From Muricea muricata (lineage: Eukaryota; Cnidaria; Anthozoa; Malacalcyonacea; Plexauridae): DNA of 64,000 nt. The notes below the pieces were generated by a model. It searched no databases, was not told the DNA's origin, and saw nothing but the letters and a program-made list of their open reading frames with translations. The number at the start of each line of letters is the position of its first letter. Position 1 is the first letter of the stretch. Both the position numbers and the translations under genes were made by a program. Below are positions 54,001-64,000 of this stretch, one piece after another. The DNA lies in assembly GCA_963855995.1 (NCBI GenBank), contig OY979730.1:1116501-1180500 (forward strand), given 5' to 3'.

Positions 54001-55780
54001 TGTGTAGCAAAATCGACAGCAATGTACACTGTTTTGGATAATTCGAACGGATTTTACAAGTATGCTTATCTGGGTAGACAATGTTGTTAACTTGCCCAGC
54101 AATTTGAATCTTAAAGCCTGGATTACAGTGTTTACGAAAATATTTACAAAATTAAACTTATCAATCTTTCTAGTTCATTAGTTGAACCCAAAGCTCGTTC
54201 AAGAATGAACGTTGTATTTCGATTACCAAATGAAGACTTGGAAAAGAAGTTCGTAAGCGAAGCTGATGAACAGGGATATATGCATGTAAAAGGACACAGG
54301 TAAGAGAATATCTCACAACCAAGCTGGCCTTTTTCTCTTCTTATTGCATGTTTTTACGATATAATCTTGCTTTGATATTTGTATCGTCTACCACACCAAC
54401 TTTTTTTTGAACTCTTCATTTCCATAATGTCTCTCTCTTCCATTTCTCCTTAATCTTCTTAAACCTTGTTTTGTTCATCTCCTTGTCTATCTATTCCAAT
54501 CTTCACTCTCCTCTTCATTTCCTTAATGTCTCACTCGCTCTCTTGTTAATCTTGCTTTGTCTCTCTCATTGTCTACCACTCTAAATCTTCTTTTGTTCTC
54601 TTTATTCAACGTTTTTTACCTATCTTGCTTTCTTATCTCTCCAATGTCTACTCCGCCCGTTCACTCCATAATGTCCCTGAGTAGCTCTCCCGTATCTTTC
54701 CTTCATAGATATTCACATCATGTCAACCTTGTTTTGTTTATATTTGTTACATCTACTTCTGTGCTTTTGACTCTTTAATGTCTCTGGCATTCTCTCTCTA
54801 GCTCTTCGTCTTGTGTATCTATATACTTCATCCTTCCTCTCTCATTTTCCATGCTATAGAACTTCAAAGTTACACTTTGAACTGTGATACAACTGTATTG
54901 CCAACTCAACACAAAAGTTCAGTTAATGGGTGAAGTCAGCTTAGTTTTTCTGAGTTTTGAGTCGAAATACGTAACGTCAAAGATCGGACCATATATCAAA
55001 TTGAAGCTATAAAAAAGTTATATTTCATATAAGAAACTAGACAAAAAAGAAATGTCTAAAAAATACGAAAACAACTGCAATTTTGAAAAATACGTTGTTT
55101 TTCTTTTGCCTGAAGTCTCAAAATTTTTACATCAAATACTTTTTAGTAACTCTCATTAGCCCAATTTTTGATGTTAAGTATTTCAACTCGACAAAAAAAT
55201 TAAACGAAGCTAATTTGAATAGAATTGGCTTCAATTTCTCCCCCTGACTTCTCGTTCCAGTTTACTTAGTTCAATACCTTGCACCTTCTGATCTCGTTAT
55301 TTCATAACGTCTTTGACTGGCTATCATTCGCGTTCTCTGACGTTCACACTACCTTAACCTTGATTTGTTATTCTCAGTGGCTCCTACCACTTCAAATATT
55401 TTCCGTTCATTGATTTCCTTCTTTCAGATTCCTTTATTCTTGTCAATGTCTCTGATCTTAGATCCTTTCTTATCATGTGTTTATATCAACTCAATCTTGC
55501 TTTTGTTAGTAGGTCTCCCCAGCAACTTAACCCTGATTCTATCTATCTCAGCATCTATCACCTAATATCATCTGATGTCTTTATTCTTTACTTTGTCGAA
55601 GCTCACAAAGAAAATACTATCTCATTCACTTCGTTTAAATTATGTTTCCTTCCCTCTAGATCTGTTGGTGGACTCAGAGTGTCATTGTACAATGCCGTGA
55701 TGTCACATGAAGTTAATCATTTGATTGAATTCATGAAGAGTTTCCAGGAAAAATATCACAAAACTGTCGATATGAAATAG
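42001..55780 (+). CDS. PSAT1: Phosphoserine aminotransferase
   Basis: Fifteen exons: 42001-42066, 42921-42981, 50185-50254, 50803-50888, 51200-51258, 51371-51425, 51935-52012, 52186-52280, 52354-52417, 52951-53009, 53093-53139, 53225-53280, 53987-54059, 54174-54299 and 55660-55780. They join to 372 codons (371 aa; human 370) with consistent phase and GT-AG sites. This pyridoxal-phosphate enzyme of the cytosolic serine pathway converts 3-phosphohydroxypyruvate and glutamate to phosphoserine. Seen: the [10 protein letters not shown] start, [12 protein letters not shown], the PLP lysine in AGAQKN at K200 (same number as human), [21 protein letters not shown], and KGHRSVGGLR near the end. Intron 2 (42982-50184) is 7.2 kb because of a foldback transposon and other insertions. 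A partially overlapping alternative start is not needed: the ATG at 42001 aligns with the family start. Confidence 0.97.
43603..43926. mobile_element. MITE with ~55 bp inverted ends, PSAT1 intron 2
   Basis: 'GTAAGTTTATTATTGCAGAG' near 43632 is mirrored by 'CTTTGCAATAATAAACTAAC' near 43878, with extended pairing to the AT-rich outer flanks. The interior repeats 'GATTAATTAACATTAATTAA' several times. It is about 0.5 kb outside the left edge of the foldback element. Confidence 0.75.
44490..45085. repeat. 21-bp tandem array, left arm (~28 units)
   Basis: The unit is GCGGTGCTTTAAACATTATA plus one T. The outer units vary at the 'TTAAAC/TTGAGC/TCGAAC' positions; the inner units carry 'TTTCATCATTATAC'. 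Because 21 is divisible by three and the unit has no stop in several frames, long spurious open frames appear on both strands. Confidence 0.9.
45412..48550. repeat. AT-rich low-complexity core of the foldback element
   Basis: Built from 'TTTGGGAAAAAATTTTGAAA' type units, their complements and runs of 'AATTCATGAATAATTCATGA'. A block starting 'GAATTTTTCAGGAAAAAAT' recurs at about 46243, 47098 and 47767, giving higher-order periods near 855 and 669 bp; a fourth partial copy begins near 48194. The left side is purine-rich and the right end pyrimidine-rich, so the core itself folds on itself. Confidence 0.85.
48880..49395. repeat. 21-bp tandem array, right arm (~24 units)
   Basis: Inverse counterpart of the left array with the same order of variant units but about four fewer. 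One unit near 49050 is shortened ('AGCACTGCTATAATG'). Inner units again have the 'GATGAAAGCACCGC' variant. Confidence 0.9.
49638..50031. mobile_element. MITE with ~100 bp inverted ends, PSAT1 intron 2
   Basis: The left end reads TAAACACCGCACAAAAAGAA, with AGTTCCCCCCTA, 'CAAATGAATCG' and 'CAAACCTAGAACTA' following. The right end is the reverse complement with a few changes. The unpaired middle is about 190 bp. It lies 200 bp outside the foldback element. Confidence 0.8.
50570..50767. mobile_element. Small inverted-repeat element, PSAT1 intron 3
   Basis: 'ATGTTTAATGAGTGTCTTTA' near 50570 faces 'GTTTATTAAACAT' at the right end. Both sides contain 'AAATGTGATAAAACA', and the interior holds further inverted copies of 'GTGTTTTATC'. 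The boundaries are approximate. Confidence 0.5.
50929..51081. mobile_element. ~150 bp MITE, PSAT1 intron 4
   Basis: The left end AGTAGCGAAGCCAGCCTGAC with AATTTGGTC pairs with the right end, whose complement reads AGCGGCGAAGCCAGCCCGAC with ATTTGGTC. A related partial copy sits at 60727-60806. Confidence 0.75.
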
Positions 55781-55948
55781 CCAGAAACACTACAGTATAT
55801 AAGCACTATACACAGAAAATATTTCTTTAAAATATTGCCATTACAAAACAATCACAATGAATATTCACCACACCTGTACACAGTAAAACTAATGCAATGA
55901 AGTATTGTAGAAGTATAAAAGAAAATATGAACTAAAATTAAAATTTTG

Positions 55949-55954
55949 AATAAA
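55949..55954 (+). terminator. Poly(A) signal AATAAA for PSAT1
   Basis: AATAAA about 170 bp after the stop, with a second AAATAAA immediately after. PSAT1 and RAMAC are convergent, so their 3' ends share this 0.5 kb interval. Confidence 0.55.
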
Positions 55955-56272
55955 AATAAATTGTAGCAAAATCAACAAGCAGTGATTTTTCTTTTATCAA
56001 CATCTTTAGTAACATTTTTACACCATATTTTATGTGTTCTAGATTGTACCTTAATGTTGAAGGTCCCATGTTTCATGACATTAGATGAGAACCTTTGTTT
56101 TCTTAAACTATGCTAAATATAATATAACAACATGACACTTAAAGTATTGCATGGATAAGACAACCAGTTTCCAAGTGCAGGAACTGCACAGTAAGTCATA
56201 CATTGGTCTCTAGACCCAATGTGATCTTAAACAGTGTTTGTAAGATTGCAGAAATACGATTTGATATCCATT

Positions 56273-56944
56273 TCAATAGTACATTTCATAATAACTACTA
56301 GACTTGTACTCTGATTGATATCGGTTGTCCCGAGGTCCTCTGTCTCGGTAGTCTTGCCGACCTCCACCATAACCACGGTTATCTCGGTTGTCCCTCTTGT
56401 CGTACCTAACAAAGCAAGTCACAAATTCAAAACCTTCCCAACTTCAAACATTCAATGCAAGTATGAATGACATTCCAATTTGAAAATACTTTATATTTCA
56501 TAGATATAGTAGATTTGGACTGCACACTGGTAAAGGTACCTGTTGTCTCTTCTATCCCTATCACCTCCATGCCTTGAATCCCATCCCCTCCCATCACGAC
56601 CACCTTGACCACGGTTATCTCTCCGTCTGTGAAGAAAACACACTTTGCAAACTCTGCAATCTGGCCTCCATACACATGACAGGAAAATATATGGTGGGGT
56701 TAACTGGATCGGGGGGGGGGGGGGCAGGGACTACAAAAGTACTTACTATACGTTGGTCAATTAACTATACAAGCATTACAAATAACTATATATACCTATC
56801 ATAGTTACTGGTATTCCAGTCTGTGACAACTGGCGGCGGTTTAACTGGAGTGTTTAGATGTTTCTGATAGTCCTCATCTTTCTCTGTGTACCTATCTGCA
56901 AACAACTCTTCATATTCTGCCAAACGCTCTGCTAAGGTCGCCAT
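56273..56944 (-). CDS. RAMAC: RNMT-activating mini protein
   Basis: Three exons: 56944-56796, 56626-56540 and 56405-56273. They give 123 codons (122 aa; human 118). In vertebrates this small protein binds and activates RNMT, the nuclear methyltransferase that completes the mRNA cap, and recruits RNA. Seen: an N-terminal activation segment (LAEYEELFADRYTEKDEDYQ, then HLNTPVKPPPVVTDWN) that aligns with the human FEEMFASRFTENDKEYQ and PPESPPIVEEWN; then an Arg/Asn/Gly-rich RNA-binding region (RRDNRGQGGRDG, DRDRRDNRYDKRDNRDNRG); and a Tyr-rich end (SSSYYEMYY), as in the human protein. It diverges from CDO1 across 370 bp. The assignment rests on short-motif and architecture agreement, since most of the protein is low complexity. 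Confidence 0.87.
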
Positions 56945-57314
56945 TTGTTGCGTTTTAATGTAGAAACGACTGTACTAAACCTCGCTTTGGCTCTGAAGGC
57001 AAATAAACTTGCCAAAACGCAAAAAATTTAAACAAAAGTCAAAAACCACCCCTCGAGTCGGCAGCCATATGCAATTCCGAACGAAAGATTGGGTTCGACA
57101 ATGCACGCGTGTAAGTTCGTGTGATACACGCGTGAATCACGCGAGATAATTGTTGACACGTAATTTTGCGACAATGAATTAGTCACTTTTAGTCACTGTA
57201 GAAATTAACGTAAGGCATTCGCAGACACTAAGGGGAAAAAATTGTTTAACATCGGCCGTTTGGGGGCCAGTGTTTCTAGTTTTGGTTGCACAACATCATC
57301 ATCTTGAAAAAAAA
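56945..57314. promoter_or_regulatory. Bidirectional promoter region, RAMAC / CDO1
   Basis: 370 bp between divergent start codons. Near 57100-57145 it contains 'CACGCGTGTAAG', 'ACACGCGTGAATCACGCG' and other closely spaced ACGCGTG motifs, unusual in this AT-rich sequence. No TATA box is evident at a useful distance. Both 5' UTRs must fit here unless an upstream non-coding exon exists. Confidence 0.6.
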
Positions 57315-59976
57315 ATGAAATTCGAAGAACTAATTGAAGAATTGCACGTTCTTTTTGCGGAGGAAGAAGTCAATGTCGATGTTGTGAAACGTGTAATGAC
57401 ATCGTACGAATCTAACGTAAAAGATTGGGAAAAATATGCCTATTTTAGTCCACACAAGTAAGGATAAAAATAAGAAGAAAGTGGGATTTGAAAATGTAGT
57501 TAAGCCATCGTAGACGTAGTTTGTTGCAATTTCATAACCAGCTAATTAAAATCATCATTCCATGAAGATTTGTATGGTATTCTGCTGGCATGTATAAATA
57601 TTTAGTGTTTTTTTTAATTATAGATATACACGAAATTTGGTTGACAGAGGAAATGGGAAATTCAACTTGATTTTATTGTGCTGGAGTGAGGGTCAAGGCA
57701 GGTAATAACTAAAACGTGGTGGATTTTGGATCACTTTTAGTATGTGACCTCAAGTTTGTTTTCGACTTGTAAATTACTTTTAATACAAGTTCAGAGCACT
57801 GGATTTGATAAAAACTCTTTGTTACCTACTTTCGCAGCAAGCACATCTCTATGCTACACAGTGTGGGAGTGCACGTCTCTATGCTACTGAGTGCAAATAG
57901 ACTTCTAATAGCCATACATTATTTGAATGCTTTACAGTTAACAAAAACAACATAATACAAGCTCAGCTTATTAATAAATTATTAAGCAATTGTGGGCATT
58001 GCTACTGCATTGTTTCTTGTCGGTCAATGCTTTGGCAATTTGTGTGCCCAAGTTTAAGGGTCTTTTGTTCTATATTTGGTTTCAAGTGATCTATGACATG
58101 TCCAGACAGGAAATGTCATATATTAGAGGGAAAAAATACAAATATTTGTATCGATTGTTGAATTATGCTTAGAAACATTGACCTTTAAGTGTAGGTACAG
58201 AATGGTACAAATCAGATAGCAGAGTTAGTGAGCGACTTCATCATCTCCACCCTGCAATATACATACAATTACACTTTAACTATATTTTACAACTGGCCGC
58301 ATCTCTGTAACAGCTTGTGCCAATAGCTGCAGTCTCATACATACATACACTAACATATAATATATACACAGCAGGCTTCGAAATAAATTTGAAACATATA
58401 TCGGTCATGATGACCAGCGGCTCAATTAATTTGCCGGTCACAGCGAAATTTCTGCCAGTCATCTTCAGTTATTTTTTTTGCGCTCGTCGTTTGCGACTTT
58501 ACGTGACTCGTGAAACAACAATATTTTTATTAATTCGTGTTCTTGTGCTGGCACTGAACAAACATTGCAAATAATCACCGCACAATTTACACAGGAATAT
58601 TTTGTATTCGGACGCTGACAAACAGAGCAGTTGTTTGCCATTGCTAGTCAAGTCACAAATGACAATTGCAATTTGAGTAGCGAGCATGCTTTAAGCGCAA
58701 CGCCGGCACATATCTTATGATTTGACACATTCGTTCTTATAGGGAAACTTTGAAAACAAAAATCTTCTCCAGCCAAACGCATCGTTCAAAAATTCACCGG
58801 TCATGCATGTCCGCCAAGCGATGGTATTTGCCGGTCAAACTGTAAAATTTTACCGGTCAGTGACTGGTGACCGACGCTTATTTTGAAGCCTGTATGTGTA
58901 TACACTTTAGTTTGCATAAAAAGTACTAGCTTGAGCTTCTTGAGTGTTGAAGTGGTTAAACTACTTGCCTTTCACCTTCAGGCTCTGAGTTTGATTCTAA
59001 ACAACGTCTTAATCAGGCTCAAACCCAGACAGTCCTCATGTGAAAAGAGTATAATAAAACACTCTGCTGAAAGTCATGGTTTCCCTTTAGGCCCTCTGTT
59101 TACTTCCCACACAGGAAGTTGACAAAACAGGTTTAGGGACCATAATAATTGGCTCACACCAATTGTGGTGGTCTTGCTCTTGTGGTGATCAGACCAATGT
59201 GTGACCAGTATGTTTTATGTTTAGTGGTGTACATGACCATTCAGACTCTCATTGCTTCATGAAGGTCATGGAAGGACAACTGAAAGAGACATTGTATGAG
59301 TGGCCTCATGATAAAAATGTTGAAGAGCCACTTGCTGTTGCTGACACAAACATTTATAAAACAAATGAAGTTGCATACATTTGTGGTAAGAATATTTCAA
59401 ATGTTTTCATGTTAGGCATAAAATTAGGTCATTCCAGAAAAGATCTATACACCAACAGGGAGAAAAGTACCTTGTCTTCGGGCATTGCACAGAAGTTTGA
59501 CCTCATAATTCAATTTACTCGTGATTTAAATATCTTGTTTTATATTCTGATTGCAGCTGTGTAACTTCCTTTTTAAACTAACATTACCGTGTAGGTAGTG
59601 CAGTCAAAACTAAAGATGTATTATTAGGTTCTTTCACTACCTGAAATGATAGAACAAACTTTAAGGTCTGAGGAGTGAAGGCCTTTGCTCAGAGCCTGAA
59701 GTTCCTTGGCCTTGTCTTTTTAAAAAAATTTGCAAATCTATGTTTAATTTGGAAATTGTCATTCTTGCCACTTAATATAGTATATTTTTGATTGTGTCAT
59801 TTGTAGATCAAATTGGTCTTCACAGAATTGAGAATGAAAGTCATTCTAATCGAGCAGCTTCACTTCACCTGTATTCACCGCCATTTGATATGGCGCAGTC
59901 ATTCGACCAACGAACAGGCAAAGCTTTTCAATGTCAAGTCACATTCTACAGTGAAAATGGTCAAATTAAAATATAA
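57315..59976 (+). CDS. CDO1: Cysteine dioxygenase type 1
   Basis: Four exons: 57315-57457, 57624-57701, 59225-59385 and 59807-59976. They join to 184 codons (183 aa; human 200). This cytosolic non-haem iron enzyme of the cupin fold oxidises cysteine to cysteine sulfinate, the first step toward taurine and sulfate. Seen: [19 protein letters not shown], then [35 protein letters not shown] with the iron ligands His77 and His79, LHRIEN with the third ligand His133, and HLYSPPFD. Cys84 and Tyr150 match the human Cys93-Tyr157 pair that forms the thioether cofactor, so the enzyme should be active and able to mature. The N-terminus is about 9 residues shorter than in human; there is no upstream in-frame ATG. 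ATTAAA at 60025 may serve as the poly(A) signal. Intron 2 carries a MITE and a SINE. Confidence 0.96.
58372..58892. mobile_element. ~520 bp MITE in CDO1 intron 2, CAGGCTTC ends
   Basis: The ends read CAGGCTTCGAAATAA on the left and CAGGCTTCAAAATAA on the right strand. Several CCGGTCA motifs lie inside, near 58434, 58797, 58832 and 58853. No coding frame of note. Confidence 0.65.
58936..59205 (+). mobile_element. tRNA-derived SINE copy in CDO1 intron 2
   Basis: Same family as 23369: 'GAAGTGGTTAAACTAC' in the head, then 'CTCTGCTGAAAGTCATGG', 'CACACAGGAAGTTGAC' and 'TCTTGCTCTTGTGGTGATCA' in the body. The A-box and B-box are both degraded. It ends about 20 bp before the acceptor of exon 3. Confidence 0.65.
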
Positions 59977-61285
59977 AAACATTTTATATCTAAACAAATT
60001 AACAGGTGAACAAGAATTTTGTTTATTAAATCAGTATCACAATGCTAAGCATTAAAACTAGGTGACAGCACATATCGTTATCTTACTAGCCTTTTTGCCT
60101 AAGTGAATTTTGGTCTGTTTAGAGACTTTAGTTAACTTGAGTTGGCTTCTGAGTTATTTGCACTAAAATCCCCCAACATGCAAAAACAACTTAGGTTAAA
60201 AGGTTAGTAAACTGACGATATATAACAGTGCACCTCACACTGCCCTATGATATATGTATTTTTTATTCTAGATTTTGTATAACTATTTCAAACTAATGCT
60301 GGCAAGTCCTCAAAGTATGGCAACATTTTGGACCAATATATCCCACCACACTAACTTATGTATTCTAATCTTTTAACTGTATACTGGGTGTAGAAATATT
60401 CACATTAATATGTTATCAATGTGTATTTAATAACATATGTTTTAAATTATTGTTCTTAAATTAATTGGTTTCTATTTTATTTCATCTGCATAGGTTAACA
60501 AAAAAAAACCAATAAGGTTAACAAAAAATTCGAAGAACTTGAGCAACTTTTGAATGGAATCATTTCAGATTAAGACACATTCAGTCTTTAGAATTTTCCA
60601 AAATCAAGTAAAGTGTTATCAAATCGTAACTGATTTACCTTCAACCATTCACAGACATTACTGCCTTAAAATTCACATGCATATATTATGCTTGCTCTAG
60701 TCTACCTCTGTAGAGTAGTGTAGTGGTCAGTGGCATAGCCAGCCCGGCAATCAGTCCTGCTATGATAATTTCAAATCCATTATAATTATTCATTTCTTTA
60801 GAAATTGTTGTATAGGTTTAATTCCAGAAAAAGGCTTGAATTGATTAATTCTGGGCTTGTATTAATTAATTCCGGGCTTGAATCTTAACATGTGTAAATT
60901 TCCATGCAAGGTGATGACTCAATTACTCTTTACCATAACATGAAATCATATGGTTTAATTTATGCGCCTATCATTAGCATAATAATTAGATATTAGACAT
61001 TCCATAGACATTCTATAGAATCCTCAAACTAATTAGCGTCAGAAATATCGCGTCAATTACTGGTAACCAGGCTAAATTGACCAATCAGAAAGCGAGAATC
61101 GGCAAGCCGTGGGTGAGGTGTCTTGGCGATAATTTACAAAAAGATGGCAGCTCGGTGAATCGTCTCCCGGCCTCCTTCGTTGCACATCTGTAGGGGTTCT
61201 CTACTTAAATACACCTCGCTCTTTGACGTTTATACAGCCTAAACATCGCCTGCAATGTACTGTTTGCAAAGCTAAAAACCTCGAA
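59977..61285. other. Intergenic; partial MITE, coronin promoter
   Basis: No gene seen. A fragment at 60727-60806 ('GCATAGCCAGCCCGGCAATC' and 'ATTATTCATTTCTTTAGAAA') matches the left half of the MITE at 50929. The last 150 bp should hold the coronin promoter and 5' UTR. Confidence 0.5.
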
Positions 61286-63968
61286 ATGTCTTGGCGCAAA
61301 GGAATCGCAACGCATTCGAAGTTCCGTAATGTTTATGGCGAACCCTATCGCAAAGACAAGTGTTACGAGAACGTGAAGTTCACGAAAAACGCTTGGGACG
61401 GCACGTATTGTGCCGTGAATCCGAAATTTCTCGCAGTTGTGTTGGATACTAGTCGTGCTGGTGGTGCATTCCTCGTCATACCGTTAGAAAAGGTGAGAAA
61501 AACAAACATATTTTGTGAAAAAATACATGCACTGACATTTTATTATTGAGCATAGTCTAGAATACATGGTTATGCAAACCAGATGTTCCAAGCATTGTTT
61601 TGCAAAGCCTATCACCACACAAAGTCGCATTTTAAACCGTTTTCTTTTAAATATTAACACGATGTACTAAAACGTATTGTGGTGTAACGTTTTCTAACTT
61701 GATAGCGTTTTTTTCGAAGCGTCTGGCCGTGAGAGAGTGCAGGGGAAATCCGCATTCGTTTCTCGACCTTGACAAGTCTCTTTGTTTACACAACTTTATT
61801 TATATTCGTGTTAAAGTATTTCCAAATGACCAGATAAACGTAGGATTTACATCTCTATCCAGGGTTTATCACCATGGGCACTTTATACGATCGTATTTGT
61901 AAAAATAACTAAAATCTAAACCAAAACATTTCACTCCGCATCATTACCTGTTATGAAGTTTTGTCAAGACATTTCCGCTTATATTCGAAAAGTATTTCTG
62001 ACACTTTTGCGTGGCTTCTGTGCAATCAAAAACGAGCGTGAATACTACATTCGTATAAGCAAATACGAGCGACACTGTCGACACTTTTTGTTTGTTTTTC
62101 AAACACAATATCAACTGGCAAATGAGTTATTTTAGGCCGAGTATTTTAGGCCAAACTTGGACTACTAAGGCTTGTCGACACGCCCACAATGAGCACTTAT
62201 AGCACGTTAGTCACAGTGTTTTTTCTGTAAAAATGTTTTTCCGACCTTTAAACCGTACACGGAGTTTTTATTTGTTTGTAGTAATATGTATGAACTTAAC
62301 TTTTCGGTTCAATTGAGATGACAAATGAATGTTAAAGCTATCAGTATCAGGTGTAAATTGTGAATGAAAATGTTAATTATGTTATTTTGTATATTAAATA
62401 GCTTGCATTCCCCAAATGGCAACACAATTCAATGCTGAATTGATAAGTTGCTGTGAGCTGATATATGGGTTTTTCGACCCCAACCCCTTTTTTCCTTTTC
62501 TGAACCTTACCAGACAAAGGGTGTGACAGGTCTGATGTGACAGCCTGCAGTCAACTGTTTGAATGCTAAACAACATTTTTGTTGTTCAGGTTGGACATCA
62601 GAAGCTTGATCTTCCTCGTGTAGCTGGTCACCAACGCGAAATTCTCGACATTCAATGGAATCCATTCAATGATCACATCATTGCCTCTGCTTCCGAAGAT
62701 ACCACAATCAAAATCTGGCGTATACCATCTGGCGGGCTAACCGAGGATCTTCTAGAGCCCTTGGTTGACCTACGTGCACATCAGCGAAAAGTTGGCCTTG
62801 TAAGATGGCATCCAACAGCCAACGGAATTATTGCCAGTGCTGCATTTGATTATAAAGTGATTATATGGAATGCTTTGAAGGCAAAATCATTGTGTGTCAT
62901 AGACTGTCATCGAGATACAATATTTGATGTCGCATTTAACTATGATGGCAGTAGAATAGCCACAACTAGCAAAGATAAAAAAATACGAATTATACATGCT
63001 CATACAGGAAAAATCTTGCAGGTATGGACAACAGGGGACAAAATTTTTTCCCACATTTTAAAATATGTTTTTCAAGGAACTGTGTGGTTATAGAAGGTTG
63101 AAACTTTTCATCCTCCATGCCAATGGTGTCAACAAACTTTTGTACACTTTGACCGAATTACCAGAACTTGTAATAGCTAGTATTATGTTTTGCTGGAGGT
63201 ATACCCATCTCACAAAGGCCTCCCCACCCTCTCTGTATTGACCCAACTCGTTTTAATTTCATACAAATACTTCTTATTCACCATAATTAGCAATTTGTTG
63301 GTCATCAAAGTCCAAAGACATCTCACGTAGCATTTACTGATGAACATAGTAATCATGTTGTTACCAGTGGTTTTTCATCTTCGGGGTCCAGAGATATTTC
63401 TTTATGGGACATTGTGAGTATTCAAGAAAAACCTGTTTTAAACTTTTTGTTAGATGTACATTTTCTTTGTAACTTCTAGAAGACTTTCTTTCTGTTTGAT
63501 CTATTATTATGATAACATTTCCCAATTCATGTTCAATTCTATCACACCATGTCTCAATCAACTTTCTATCATTTCAGAACAATTCATCAGCCCCAATTCA
63601 AAGTGAGTCTGTAGACAATTCGTCAAGCATATTGATGTTACATTACGACATGGACACTAAAGTTGCCTATGTTGCAGGAAAGGTATCTTTATAACACATG
63701 TAATTGATCAGTTACAATACAGTTAGAAATTGGTGTTTCTTTAACAGAGCCTTTTTTCCAGGGTGACGGCATGATTTGTTATTACGAAGTCAGAACTGAG
63801 GCACCATACTTGTTACGATTGTCTGAGTACAGGCATTCGTCACCTCAGAAGAGTCTTGGCAAGATGTGCAAACGCGGTCTCGACTTTAGCCGATGTGAAG
63901 TGTTCAGATTTTACAAACTTCACCCAAACAACTGGATTGAGCCATTGCCAATGTTTTGTCCAAGAAGG
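61286..63968 (+). CDS. CORO: Coronin, 5' part (runs off the window)
   Basis: Five exons visible: 61286-61492, 62590-63021, 63291-63413, 63578-63682 and 63762-63968. All are in phase 0 and give 358 residues, with a GTAAG donor at the right edge. Coronins are WD-repeat actin-binding proteins that regulate Arp2/3 and filament turnover at the cell cortex. Seen: the N-terminal basic signature MSWRKGIATHSKFRNVYGEP, NPKFLAVV, GGGAFLVIPLEK-like strand (here AGGAFLVIPLEK), and WD repeats HQREILDIQWNPFNDHIIAS, SEDTTIKIW, RKVGLVRWHP and FDYKVIIWN. These are followed by DGMICYYEV and the coronin-specific segment KRGLDFSRCEVFRFYKL. The downstream linker and C-terminal coiled coil lie outside. The start MSWRKG matches the family. 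Which coronin subgroup it belongs to is not decided; the motifs lean toward the CORO2 or CORO1 type. Confidence 0.95.
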
Positions 63969-64000
63969 GTAAGTAGTTGGCAATTTGTTATTCACAGTAC

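Overview
This window is nuclear DNA from an intron-rich, AT-rich invertebrate animal. Every gene has GT-AG introns, and five of the seven encode proteins recognisable along most of their length from animal families: ANP32, G-alpha-q, PSAT1, CDO1 and coronin. The sequence alone does not fix the phylum. The intron density, the many short non-autonomous DNA transposons and a tRNA-derived SINE would suit a cnidarian, a sponge or another marine invertebrate. There are no bacterial-style operons, CRISPR arrays or rRNA genes.

Layout. Positions 1-8700 carry no gene I can support; they hold several families of degenerate tandem and inverted repeats. A SAM-domain gene with a cysteine-rich tail lies on the minus strand (14780 to 10779, 4 exons, 248 aa). 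Next, also minus, is an ANP32-family acidic leucine-rich phosphoprotein (20131 to 16673, 8 exons, 280 aa) with an ANP32E-like H2A.Z-binding segment. A repeat-rich gap follows. Then comes a G-alpha-q gene on the minus strand (37871 to 24967) with six constitutive exons and two complete, equally long terminal exons. On the plus strand PSAT1 (42001-55780, 15 exons, 371 aa) makes phosphoserine. RAMAC, the activator of the mRNA cap methyltransferase, is on the minus strand (56944 to 56273, 122 aa). It lies head to head with CDO1, cysteine dioxygenase (57315-59976, 183 aa), across a 370 bp gap. A coronin gene (61286 onward) runs off the right edge.

All exon sets were joined by hand; each complete gene sums to an exact multiple of three, and lengths match the known families (PSAT1 371 versus 370 in human, RAMAC 122 versus 118, G-alpha-q 356 versus 359).

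Two things stand out. First, the duplicated last exon of G-alpha-q would give one gene two C-termini, the part of the protein that selects receptors. Second, PSAT1 intron 2 contains a 4990 bp foldback transposon with arms of 968 and 883 bp, 21-bp subterminal tandem repeats and a perfect 6-bp target duplication (CGCTGA). When PSAT1 is transcribed this element would make a very long hairpin RNA. Around these lie about a dozen smaller inverted-repeat elements, several with visible target-site duplications.

Functionally the genes are mostly unrelated housekeeping and signalling loci. PSAT1 (serine synthesis) and CDO1 (cysteine oxidation) lie on one metabolic route, separated only by RAMAC; whether that matters is unknown.
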